Part shown: in pieces, positions 44,101 through 55,422 of the stretch
How the letters are laid out: each line of letters begins with the position of its first letter
How positions within the stretch are numbered: the first letter of the stretch is position 1
Assembly: GCA_947568835.1 (NCBI GenBank)
Contig: OX387607.1
Location: 3,348,001 to 3,412,000 of the forward strand
DNA from: Protonemura montana
Lineage: Eukaryota > Arthropoda > Insecta > Plecoptera > Nemouridae
Direction: 5' to 3'
Length of the DNA stretch: 64,000 bases
Notes under the pieces: model-generated
Told to the model about the DNA's origin: nothing
What the model saw: the letters and a program-made list of their open reading frames with translations, nothing else
The model's database searches: none
Made by a program: the position numbers and the translations under genes

Positions 44101-47100
44101 TGTGAAACTCTCATTTGTGTTGGTAAATTATTCATTAGTCGGCCATTTTTCGCGAAGACAGTTTAACATCAGAGCTATGGGATCACGGTAGAAGTGTCAA
44201 TTTGTCCGCCTTGCATTGGGGAAGTTGCATTCAAGATTTCATCCTGGTGACTGGCTTCCATGCTGAAGGTTTTTATTTTCTTTCAGTTCTTTAGTCATTT
44301 CATTCCATGCACATTCTTTGATCGTTTCTCCGCAACTTAAGAAACCCCAGTTTCCTTAACAAGGGTCCTGGACGATTTTCCCTCCTTGCAAACAAGCCGT
44401 AAGTGGCTCTTGGCTCTTGGCTTCATAAAATAAGCAAGCACAGAAACAAGATGTTCCCCCATCAACCTAGCACGCTACAAAAATACGACAACAGCTCTCC
44501 ATGTTCCCACAGGTCAACTGCCAGCGCACTCTGTGTTACTATTGTCGAACCCGGTGACGCTCCGACCGCCGGCCGCGGCGACGCCGGCAGCTTGGGCGTC
44601 GGTAGGCAGGCAGCTGTTCATTGACGTCGCCACCGCAACGCTCGCAAGCGTCGCGACGCCTCCGTGCGCGCACGGCGCAAGCGCGTGTAGTCACACGTTG
44701 CCGCTGCGTACGATCGCCGATAAACTGGGCATGCGCACAGGTACAATCTCACGGTCTCGATTTGTTGGTGGTGGTTAACGACGCACTGTTTTGACAACGG
44801 GTCATGTGGCACTGGTTGAATGGCGTCAGTGAATGAGTGGATGATGATGAGGATGATGATGAACTAAACCTAGACTAGAAGGAGGAAAGGGAGACACGGT
44901 GCTGGCACGTAGCCACTCCTATCTAAGGGCGCTAAGGAGGCCACCGGCTGAAAAACGCTTCAACGCGAACAGCAGGATTCCTCCACAAATCCATGCTGTC
45001 TAGAGGTTGAAAAGCAAGGCGAATGAAGTTACTGTACTAACTTACATCCCTTCTACCTCTTTTCCGAATAGAGTGGTAATGTATATGATGGTCACCCATC
45101 CGGCGAATGAAGTTGCTGTACATGATCACCATGGTCACCCACTCAATACCTGACCCAGCTCAGAACTACTTGAAACTGTCTGGAAATGGCCACTCATGTC
45201 ATCGATTCATTTTCAAAGCAACCAATGGCAATCAAGAGTAAGAAAGAACGTAAAAATGGTCCTTTAGAAAGAGGTTCGTTTCCTGCCAAGGCCTTGTTAG
45301 GAGGAGTTTCTGTCTTTAAATAGGTCTGTGAAATGAAATTAAAGGCACTTCATTTCTAGCAGCAATCCTTATTCTGAAGTTCTTGTTAGCAGTTCTTCCT
45401 TGGTCTATTTTGCCCGAATCTTGCACTTGATTTACAAATATTTTTAGTATCTTGGGATTATTTTTCTAAGTGAACATCGCCCATGTTTTGAAAGTGATTT
45501 TTTTTTTTAAATCTTTCGTTGTTGATAAATTAATTAACAAAATAACAATAACATCAAATATTTGGCGTGAGTAGAGTAACTGATATATTTCTGCCTGACT
45601 AACGCCCCTGGTGCCCGACACCCCTTCCCAGGCGAAAACGGCGTCTTCTACACCGCCTGGCGTAAGCTGGATGACGGCACGATGGAGCCGCTGACGGAGT
45701 TCCGTTTGTCGGCGCCGACTGCCGAGAGGATGCTCACGCTGACGCCGATTAAGAACGTCACCCTCTCGACGGCCACCTCGTGCAATTTCCGCGTCACGAA
45801 TAGCACCGACAACGACTTGCGGTGCCGGAAGTGCGTCAATCGGCGGTTGGACGACAACGACGCCGGCTTCGAGGAGCGGTTCGCGTTCAGGACGCTGGGT
45901 TTCCGGTGTGTACAAAGATAGATTTGAAGTTGGCTAGAGGCCAGTTTTTAGATGTCATCTCAAATATCCGGTTTTATCTTAACTGATGTTATTTTTCACT
46001 TGATATTTCCTTGGACAAGCCGTAGAAAAATAGTACTGAGGGTTGGGTTTCTTTTATATATTTGTTTTATTTTAAGGGTATTTAGTCCTAGAAAAGACTT
46101 TCGGGTTACCTTAAGAATTTGGTTCATACTTAGTCAGAGTTTGACCTAAAAAAATTGATAATGTTCCAGGGGTGGAGAGACCAGTCGCCATCATTTTGAG
46201 TTTTAAGTGACACCGTTTTTTTATTTCTCGCAGATTATTAGCATTTAAGACTGGTTTACGGTCAGTTAATCTGTATTAATGCTAACCTCAACCATTAATA
46301 AACATGTATTGATATTGTAAGTCTTTGATGTTAGTATAATTGAAAATTAATTGAGCATAAACCAGTCTAAAATGCGAGTAATCTGCAAGAAATATTTAAA
46401 TTAAATTAAATATCCAAACACTCGAAACGACGGTGACACCTCCTAGTAGCATTCTCTATCAATGTCGGAAAAGTAGCCATTTCGTGACTTCTAAGCTATG
46501 CTGTCTCTATTCACAGGTCCGAGCCATGGGCAGCGGCTCTTGCCTCAGTGATAACAGTTGGCGCCCTGAGCACACTCGCAGTGGGGGCGTTCATCAGCGT
46601 TCGCTGCTGCAAAGGCGATGTCCTAGAGGGAAGCCCCTGTCTCTCTTTTCTCCTTCTAGCCGCCATCCTCCTCACCTACCTCGCCGTAGCGCCGTTCTCC
46701 ATCACACCTCCATTCGTCCACGGTGTCCTCTGCCACGTGCGTCTCTCCGCGCCTGCCATCGCCTACGCACTCACCTTCTCCGTGATGCTGGCTCGCTCCC
46801 TAATGCTCGCTTCCTGCGACGATGAAGGCGGCTTCCTGTCGCACGTCAACGGCTACCTCCAAGCCACTCTATGCTTCTTCGCCCTCGCCGTCCAAGCAGC
46901 GCTCACCCTCCAATTCGTCCTACTCGACGTCGACCTCTCGCCCGAGCGATGCGCTTTCTTCTCCACAGGCCTCCCATTTCTCGGAACCCTCTCCTACGAC
47001 GCCTTCCTCTTGTTGATCCTGATTTGCACGACGCCGTTCACAGCACGCTCCAAACGCAACTACCGTGAGGGCGCATTCTTCACGGCTGGGGTGCTCGTCG

Positions 47101-47549
47101 TGGCTGGCGTGTGGACGTGCTGGATAGGAGCGTTTGTCTGGTTCGGTGCGGAGGACGCCATCATCGCGGCAGGGCTTACAGGAACGGCCAGCGCTGTGTT
47201 GCTCTGCGTTTTCATTCCACGCACCTACTTAATGGCGTCGGCCGTTGCCAGGGACAACCTCGCCAACGCGTTGCCAGCGCTGGCGTACAGCGCCAACAGC
47301 GTCGTTGACTTGAACTACCGCTCGGCGTCGACGCAAGCGCTGTACGCGACGGTGGCGCCGCGGCAAGGTGTCACGAATCCGAACTACTATGCGGCGCCGA
47401 CGGCGATGGGGGAGGGCGTTTCGCACGCTCGGACGAAGGCGAAGGCGAAGGCGACTCAGGGGAATAAGGCGCCATCGGAGAATGGCACGGACAGCACGTA
47501 TGAGCGATACGATGTGCCGCCGTCTCCACCAAAGGTCACGCGCTTTTAG
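38195..47549 (+). CDS. boss: Bride of sevenless-type class C seven-transmembrane receptor
   Basis: A cell-surface class C GPCR-like protein; in flies boss is the ligand of Sevenless in eye development and a glucose-responding receptor. Exons: 38195-38318, 40844-40972, 41705-41806, 42241-42473, 42934-43099, 44513-44740, 45632-45905 and 46517-47549; 762 residues with consistent phases. A signal peptide starts MRTPSILLLVFLAAAAA. A class C Venus-flytrap-like ectodomain follows (HFLPGRKIGLTLFDGC; ENGVFYTAWRKLDDG) with N-glycosylation sites (NVT, NLS, NST). The last exon encodes the whole 7TM bundle from about residue 425 (NYREGAFF before TM6, VFIPRTYLM after TM7) and a cytosolic tail. A typical Cys-rich linker is reduced, as in boss. 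The weakest splice site is the exon 5 acceptor (CCGATAG). An extra in-frame cassette may lie at 43544-43654. Confidence 0.92.
41212..41480 (-). repeat. 5S-derived SINE, tail and body
   Basis: On the minus strand it ends in AACAGTGCGTCGTTAAACGCC and ATCAATC. The body matches the 33.4 and 44.8 kb copies (for example CCTTCTGAAGGACGG shared with 23.7 kb). The 5S head is missing or lost. It lies in a boss intron. Confidence 0.65.
43544..43654 (+). CDS. boss: Possible cassette exon of boss
   Basis: A GC-rich 111-base island in the AT-rich boss intron 5, with a good acceptor (GGCCTTTGCAG) and a modest donor (AGAG|GTGGAA). Both boundaries are phase 1, the same as flanking exons 5 and 6, so inclusion adds 37 residues (YFRAEGGNVAMSRAAALLSQ then RLPWDTS..) without shifting the frame. 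I cannot align it to boss relatives from memory. Skipping also gives a good class C alignment. Real alternative exon or chance: undecided. Confidence 0.4.
44760..45160 (-). repeat. 5S rRNA-derived SINE, near full length
   Basis: Read on the minus strand, remnants of the 5S-like head (ATTGAGTGGGTGACCATGG) lead into the shared body (TTCATCATCATCCTCATCATC). The end is AACAGTGCGTCGTTAACCACC. Head-region words appear twice near 45085-45140, suggesting partial doubling. It lies in boss intron 6. Confidence 0.7.
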
Positions 47550-47947
47550 ACGTTGGCCTTGAGAAGGGTGTTGTGGAAATCCGTCCATTTGTAATTGTAC
47601 TGTACTGAAATGGGAAGCCATGAGGGGATAAAATGTGCACCGGTTTTGGGAGAGGAATTGGGAAGATTGCTTGTTCCAACCCCAAAGCGCAGATTAGATC
47701 TCCCCAAATAGGTGTAGTTAGAAACTAGATAAGATGAGATACATGTAGACTGTTTGGAAAAATTCTTAGATTTGCGAGAATCTCTCTCTTTTTGATTAAA
47801 TGATAAATGACTCATGAGATGTTTCAAAAGGTGGTCCGACCGATCTTGTTTTCAAATTGGAAAAATACTCAATTGTTGGGTAGAGCGGCATGTTCTTGAA
47901 AAGATAACAAATAATTAACTAAATATGATGTACACTCGATGACTGCA

Positions 47948-47953
47948 AATAAA
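47948..47953 (+). promoter_or_regulatory. Candidate polyadenylation signal of boss
   Basis: AATAAA about 400 bases after the boss stop. A variant ATTAAA lies at 47795-47800 and could be used instead. Confidence 0.4.
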
Positions 47954-48395
47954 TGGAAGGTACAGCAATGGTAGAAGGAAGATTGACGACTTTATTCGCA
48001 TTTGATTTCCCTTGGTACATTTACCGAAATGGATTCTTGTAGCAGAACATTATTATTTTATTTTACCAATTATTTCTGGTTTTAATTTAAATTTAGACTT
48101 GAAACGAGCTATCTCTGTCGTGAGAACCCGTGTTCAGACCGACGATGCCCTGCCTCCACGTCATTCAAGAAGATGAGACAGCCGCCGATCGACCGGGCCC
48201 GCCAAGACGGTAGGACCCCCAACCCAACCCACTCGGCGCCAAGTCGCGTAAATCAAATCACCCAGCGAGTTATCAGTCTCCCGCACGAGTGCGCCCTGAT
48301 TGCCCTAACTCGATCAGCGCAATCCGCGCACCCACCTGATGCACAGCACCCAGCGCGTCCAGTGAGGAAGAGGGTCGAGCTAGAGATGGCCGTGG

Positions 48396-48480
48396 AGGGT
48401 GGCTCAAGTTAAGCAACAATGCGCTGAGAATAGGTTGAGGGATACCCGTTCAATCCACATGCCTGTTCATGGGAGAGATT
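48396..48480 (+). repeat. 5S-derived SINE, head fragment
   Basis: CAAGTTAAGCAACAATGCGC, then TTGAGGGATACCCGTTC and TGTTCATGGGAGAG, matches the head of the SINE copy at 33.8 kb read in reverse. No body or tail follows. Confidence 0.55.
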
Positions 48481-49062
48481 GTGTGATTTGAAATTATGAA
48501 AATTTCATTCGAATCTTGGTTATTTTACCTCACAGCATGATTGGCGGAGGATTTCTTTTGTTCGAGTTGCACCAGAACTGTTCGAACTTGAACAGGAATC
48601 GTTTCTTCTGATCCAGGCAGTCTAGATATAAACGCAGACCGTTATTTACTAGAAAATAAATACCAGCTTCAGCCAGAGTCACATGCCTGGTTTGTGAAAG
48701 TCCGTATGACCGGTTTTAAGTACTTCACAAGCTTTTTGGGGCAGATATCGTTAGTTCCGTAACATTAACAACCAGAAGCAAAACAAGCGGTAAAGCCTAA
48801 AATTTCCCTTGAAGCTCTCATTTGTCGGGCCAGCATGCCCTGCGCAGAGTCAGACACTCCCCCGTTACCATGGCTCTACCACCCTACTACCCTACCACCA
48901 CCCTACGCCATTTTCGTAGCTGGGTAGTTCGTTCAGCAGTTCTCTTCCCGTCAAGCTTAAAGCTGCATCATCCTCCGACGGGTCCGTGAGCAGCCTCCAC
49001 CCTCTGCGTGGACGATTTCCTCTGGGCCACCCTTGGCGTCGACGGCAACTTCTTTCTGCGTG

Positions 49063-52000
49063 ATGTTTTCCGTGGACCTTAGCTCCAAAAGGCTGCTAGT
49101 TGGCTTGGTGTACGCTGCGCTCTTCCTCGATAACATGCTGCTGACAGTTGTGGGTATGTAGATGCACCTGCGTGGTGGCCAGTTAATTCATTAATACCGG
49201 TAAGTCTTTCTGACACTTGGCCATGAGGGAAGCTGCGTTACAAGTTAAAGTTGTACCAAATCAGAGCAAAATTCCATGGCATACATATTCTGAAAGCTTC
49301 CAAGCCTCAAAGTTGCTTGTGAAACTCTTTGTCTTCGGTTAGTTGTCTTTGCTGTCTTTCTGTGAAATTAGTATCAAATGAGATGAGATGGCCGATTGTT
49401 TTTAATGCTAACAATGAAAGAAATTAATGCTTCTTATCTCATCTCTTCTCATCCAATTTCGCTGGGAAAAATGACAGAATCGCACTTCGGTAGCCTTTGG
49501 TGCGTGACGACCTGCAGGCCTACGTACCGATGTTCACACTATCTAACCCATTGCGTATAGACCCCCGTGTATAGAGTCTTTTCTGTGCAAATATAATCAA
49601 AATAATCAAATTTTTACCCAACTATAATTTCAATTGAATTCATATTCATTTAAAAATAATATTATCGGATACTGAACAAATTTCAGTGGATCACCGCTTT
49701 AATGCCAACTTGACAAAGCTATTGCTGCAAACGGCTTTGTCGTATCGCAAAAAAAGCCATAGAGGTCCATGGTCCAAGCAACGTTACCAAGACAATAGGG
49801 CGTTGTGTTCCAGTGCCGATCATCCCTGACTACCTGTACGCGCAGGAGACTTCAGACAGGCAAGCTATCCTAAACCTACCCAAGGGATCAACACTAGCAC
49901 CGACTCTCGGACAAACGCCAGGGTCGACGACGTCTACAGGCTCAGTAGCAACGAATGACACCGTCTTGACAACGACGCCGCCAGGAAGTCAAGGTATACA
50001 GCACATTTTGTTGTCTGTCGCAGATAGTTTTTGAAAGTAGGTAAAATGAAAGATTAAGTGGTAGACTTACGTGGTGTCGATATGTTTAGCGAGGGTCTTG
50101 ATGCCTATCCTTCAGGCTAAAATTTCGCAGAGAAGGGGGCGCTTCTTTTTTATTAGTCACACAGCTGTGATTCAAAATGTCTAGGACATACGCTACGATT
50201 TGTGCCAATGCCAATTGTCAAGAGGTACTTTGACAATTGCGTGGCGAAAAGACCAACGAGATAGTAAGTAAAATAGCACAGCAGGAAGTATAAAAATTAA
50301 CAACTTTGCAATCCTGCCCAAGACAACGATTGTTTGTTTTGACATCCTTACCACTCAAAGCAAAGAACCCTCTTTGCGTGAAGTTCCTTCGCTCACCAAG
50401 AGGCGGAGAGAATTCAAAGCAAACAGTTTCGATTATACAAAAAACTCGGCCTTCCAGCATCGCCCATTGCCTCCTGACAGAGCCAGCAGATGCCAACGCC
50501 GACGCTGGGGCCGACGCCGAGTCGGGTCGCGTCGGGGCGCTGTTGGCGTCCAAGGCGCTGGTCCAGCTGGCCGCCAACCCCGTCGTCGACGTCGTCGCAG
50601 GACGCGTCGGTTGCCAGCTACCACTGCTATTCGGGTCGCTGTCTCTACTCGCAGCCGCTCTGTGTGAGTCACACTTCAGAATGCTTTTGTTTTCCGGTTT
50701 ACTTTATCAGGAACTTCAGATACAGTATTTTCAATTAGTCTTTAGATGCCAGCCACACCTGACGCTCTCCTTCAACCTTCTCCATCTTCGTAATCCTCAT
50801 GAGCGCTACCTCGCCACATTTCGACCACAATTCCTCCCAAAACTTACATAGTAAATAAAATAAAATACAAACTGTTGTTCTACATCAAAAATTGACACAT
50901 TGTTTGTGGTTGCAGTGTTTGCCGTCGGTGAGCGCTACTGGGCGCTGTTGGGGGCGCGCAGTCTCCAAGGCGTCGCCTCGGCCAGCATCGGCGTCGCCGG
51001 TCAGTCCCACCTAGAACCCCCGGTCCCAATAACCGTTAATTCAAAAAACCTTTTTTTCTGAAGTGATCTTGGAATCATTTTTCTTAAAAGTGCGTCAAGA
51101 CTCCGCTGTGATCGCGGCGTGCTACATCCATGCTTCATGATACACTACGAACATATTTGTTTGGGAGGCTTCTTAAGGATTTTGTGATCAATCCACGACA
51201 GCGTCCTCCTAGAAAGCTTTAATTGTCTGCTTACTTTGACGGTGTCCCTTGACGGTGTCCTTTGGGTCCAGGTATGTCCCTGGTAGCGAGCCTATACGCC
51301 GACGAGAAATCCCGATCGCGCGCCATGGGCGTCGTGCTGGGAAGCGTTGCGTTGGGCGTTCTCCTGGGTTACCCTCTTGGCGGAATGCTGTACGACTTCC
51401 TCGGCAAGGAGGCGCCGTTCCTGCTCGTGGCGGCGCTTGTCGCAGCCAATGCAGGTGAATGGCTGCACACGGATCACAAGTACATATTGTAACTTAGGTC
51501 AATCAAAGAAGTATTTGTTTTTATAATACTGGTTTTGTTGATGATGATAACAAATCAAGTCAAACCTAACCCAGAAATAATTTAAGAAGGCTTGCACGTG
51601 GCCAGTGCATGATGATAATGAATAAATAACTCCCATGAATGAATGGAGTCCTTATTCATAACTCAATAATATTTATTACATCATGTATTGGAATAGTAAC
51701 AATTGTTATTATTTATTGTTACAATTGTTACTATTGTTACTAGTACCTGATTGTTATTATTTCGGTAAAGTGGCAGAAATGTGTAACCAACTTGCTTGCA
51801 GTTAGTAAGAGACCTGTGCTTATTGAAACAATCTATTTCTCTCTCAAAGAACTAGAATTTGGTTTATCAATAGCACCAACATAGATAGTGACTTATCATT
51901 AATGGTTCTGTGCTGTGTTCTTTTGTTGCAGGCATGCAGATTCTGTTCCTCGACCTGACCCCCAACAGTGTGGTAATTTCAGTACAATTCATAATTAAAC

Positions 52001-54794
52001 ATACTCAGTAGCAATCGAATCAGGCAATTCTGGTGGTGGTATAAAATCACAGATATAAAGCCTAAAGCAGCATGAATACAAATAAATTCAAGAAAAAACC
52101 TTGAATACCCAAATCCAATCACCAATATCAACAAAAAACAGATCAAATTACTCCAATGATGCAAAATACATGCCAATGCCAGGAGTACTTTTTATAAAGT
52201 ATTTCTTTGGGCGGCAAAAGTGAACCCTGACGTTCCATGTCTTTGGCAACATTTTCTTTTGAGAAGACATAGTTATGCCTCGCCCGGGTCTTTGCAGCCT
52301 CGGACCGAACCCAGCGGCGGAGTGTGGTCAGCGCCACTGGTGGCAGACTCGAGGGTTCTGATCACGGCAGGCGCCATCCTAGTGTCCACGACGGCAATGT
52401 CCACGCTCGAGCCGTGCTTGCCAATCTGGCTGTTAGACCACCTACACCCAAAGGTACAGGATTCTTTGGTACAGGTATATTCTACTGCCTGGAAATGCCT
52501 TTCTTTACCAGCCAAGTAACCAAGACCGCATCGTCAGAGTCTTCGGTCTTCGGTCTCGGTAACTTTGAATTTCAGACAGTGCTCGTTGTAATCATTCACA
52601 TGGGCTTCATTTATAAATATGGCACGTTTTGTGGCGTTATTTTTCAAGACCAATACACGAGACCTTCAAAAGTCAATGTAGTACCCATACTTCAGAAAAT
52701 TCAGAAAATCATTCTTAGAGGTTATGTCAGTAGCTGCCGTTCTCGTATCCTTCTCAGATACCGTTCTAAGGTTCTAGTATACATAAAGACAAATATAGTT
52801 TTCCTGTGGACAATAATTCCCTCCATCCCACGCACTTTCGTTGATGAAATAGTATGAGTCACTAAAAAGCACATCATGCCCGCCGAAAAGTTCCCTGCTA
52901 TCTAGGGGTCAAGACAAGTGCTTCACGTCCGTTGCAGAAGTGGCAGCTGGGCGTGGTTTTCGTGCCAGACTCCATCGGCTACCTGCTCGGCACCAACTTG
53001 TTTGGCGTCATCGCCCTCCGGTTCGGACGTTGGCGCGTCGCGGCGCTTGCCATGCTGCTCGTGGGGCTCGCCGCAATGCTGGTACGACGCCGACACCATC
53101 ATGGCAGAAAGTCAATGTTTTTTAGTCTCTCAACGTATCCCGTCTATATACTGCTTTCTCAACTCGAAAAAAGTAGACCTCGTGCTTTGCAAGAAACAGA
53201 GAGGTCGTCTAGCGGTATATTCCGAAGCCAAAACACCCAGCATGACAGGAAGATAATGTTTTTGTGTTTCTCAGTGATTTCTGTCTATGTAATGCTCGGT
53301 ACACACGATAAAAGTAGACCTCGTGATTTGCTAGAAGTCGTATCAGTGTGCCTAGTTCCGTTCTGCTTATACCCTAAGGTACCTCTCTCTACGGCCGTCT
53401 ACCAGCTGGCGCTGCCGCACTTCGCCCTGGGTCTCGGCATAGGGGTTGTCGACGCCGCACTCGTGCCGCTGCTAGCGCGCCTGGTGCCCGTCGAACGATA
53501 CGGCGCCGTCTACGCGTTGCAGCAAACGGCCGTCTCGCTAGCCTACTGCATAGGTGTGTTTCCCCTTAGTGTACCCTAGAACATTTTCCCCTAGAAACTG
53601 ATACGTAGCTCGAGTTTTACCAAAAATTTAAATTAAAAGCTGGGTCTCTTACCAACAGAAACATCTGAATTTGTTTTGTGGTGTTTAATGACGCGCTGTT
53701 TTGATTGGAAGTCGTTATGGCAATAGTTTTAACTAACACTTCAACTAGGAAGGAAGATTTTGGTAAATTCGGAACTGTAAGTTTTCTGGTTATCTCAGGA
53801 CTGAAATTGACCTGTCTTCTATAAGGTACAAGAGTTTTTTCCCCATAATACCTACCTTTAAAAAATATGAAATATTAATCTAGAGAATTTATAAAATTTG
53901 AGTGTTGAACCCGAGCAGAATATCTTTCAGCTGAATTTAAATGAGAATTCATATCTGCTTCTTGAAATCCAGAATATTTTGCACAAAGGGCAACACAATC
54001 AATTGTAATAACTGAACAAAAATGTAAGAGTGCACTACGTATATAAAACCAGAAATCGCATTTTTGCACGAACGGTGGTCTTGTACCAAGTTTGTAAAAC
54101 GCCATCCCTTGTTGGTGCAGGACCGCTGCTCGGCGGGGAGCTTGTGCACTCTGTCGGATTCCCGTACCTGATGCGAGCTATCGGCGTTGTCAATCTCCTC
54201 TACTGCCCGCTGCTCAGCCTTGTCGGTGACCCTGCAGACCAACAACAGGTTCGTCGGTGACCTCACGGCGTGTCTTACCAGTCAACAATCTGGAATTCTG
54301 ATATTCTGAACTTCTTATCCTTGCGTTGCTATCAAAGAATTTCTCATTTTATCTCGGAGATAAATACCATCTAAAGTTCCAGATTATAATTGGCTGCTTA
54401 GCGAATTAAAAGTCCTTTACAAACCTCTTCAAACAATCCGAAGTCTTGAATATCACTTAAACGGACCATCAGTTTTTATTCGATTGGTTTTGGCAAAACT
54501 TTAAGTAATTATCACTCTGTTAGCAAAAATTGACAGCCTGCCCTATTGGCTGTTGCAATGGAGAAAGCAAGCATGAACAGCTAGAATAAAACCAAGCAAA
54601 CAATCTTATTTGTAATTCTGATTTGAAAAGATTAGTAGGACCATGACAAGGCTCCGGTTTGGTTTCAGCGAGAACCGCTAGTAGGCGCCGCGGCGGCGGG
54701 CATCGTTTCGTACAAAACCGACGCCGAGGGTGACGACGCCGTCGACGCCAGCCCACTATACCGACGCTTTTTAAACTCTGAAGACAGCGATTAG
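49063..54794 (+). CDS. Divergent SLC18-family vesicular amine/acetylcholine transporter-like protein
   Basis: A 12-TM major-facilitator protein of the SLC18 (VMAT/VAChT) family, which loads transmitters into vesicles in exchange for protons. Exons: 49063-49153, 49814-49993, 50481-50663, 50916-50999, 51272-51454, 51932-51972, 52298-52453, 52938-53081, 53379-53553, 54121-54248 and 54669-54794; 496 residues, phases all fit. TM1 LDNMLLTVVVPIIPDYLY, TM2 LASKALVQL, LGARSLQG, TM9 KWQLGVVFVPDSIGYLLGTN and TM10 GIGVVDAALVP are clear. Loop 1 is luminal, Thr/Ser-rich, with an NDT glycosylation site. The tail ends in an acidic Ser cluster (NSEDSD), as in VMAT2. Odd: the TM11 aspartate (VMAT2 Asp426) is Gln, and the loop before it lacks about three residues. 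Substrate is therefore uncertain; more VMAT-like than VAChT-like. Confidence 0.92.
53090..53345. repeat. Two tandem copies of the GTCTATATAC repeat inside SLC18-like intron 8
   Basis: Copy 1 (about 53100-53210) and copy 2 (about 53237-53345) each contain ATGTTTTT.., a GTCTAT.TA.TGCT block and AAAAGTAGACCTCGTG.TTTGC. They make up most of the 297-base intron. The intron is a multiple of three and open in frame with both neighbouring exons. Confidence 0.65.
53672..53706 (-). repeat. 5S-derived SINE, tail fragment
   Basis: TTTGTGGTGTTTAATGACGC then GCTGTTTTGA is the reverse of the SINE tail seen at 33.4 and 41.2 kb. Only the tail remains. Confidence 0.5.
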
Positions 54795-55422
54795 AAATTT
54801 CTCGACGACTGGCACGGACTTGCAGGACTCCTTGCAAGTCTGCAGGACACTTCACACTTCACAGATAAATTCCTGTTTGAACGCTGGCGGTGTTAAAATA
54901 TCACAACATTTAATAGAACATGTACAACCGGTGCAACAATATGTATTATTTGATACTACAACTAATACTTTGGTCATTTAGCACATGATTGTAAATAATA
55001 TAATAATAATTTACTAATATATAAACTACGAGTACCTCTAGGAACAACTTAAACTGAGTCATGGTATACTTATTTCTCGTTCCAGAAAGTAACCGTCTTC
55101 CTTGACATGAAGCCAGGTAAGATAAAGTACGGCCCTCGAGAACTTCTAGCGGATTCCAATACTATGAATACGCAGAGTGAAACTTACGTTAATGTCATAG
55201 TTTCGCAATAATAATTTTAAAAGCCGTTATTTAAAGAAATAGTTGCTTTGCGAGCCTCCCAAAAAATTGTACACTACAGATTTATGCGACAGGAATCGTG
55301 GGCTAGGCCATTTTCGACCGCGATTAGGCCTTTTGCCAAGTGCATAACATATGAAGATAAACCAGAAGCTCCAGGTCTTTAGGGTCTGAGCAATGAAAAG
55401 GCTTTTGCTAGGATCAACCAGG
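54795..55422. other. Convergent spacer between SLC18-like and SLC2 genes
   Basis: The two genes end facing each other 629 bases apart. The spacer is AT-rich and should contain both 3' UTRs. No canonical AATAAA stood out for either gene. No repeat family copy was recognised. Confidence 0.4.

Larger units (their letters stand above)
47550..49062. other. Spacer between boss and the SLC18-like gene
   Basis: It contains the boss 3' UTR, a 5S-derived SINE head fragment at 48396-48480, and the presumed promoter/5' UTR of the SLC18-like gene. Sequence from about 48830 to 49062 is moderately GC-rich with CCACCCTAC-type repeats. No coding segment was recognised. Confidence 0.4.
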
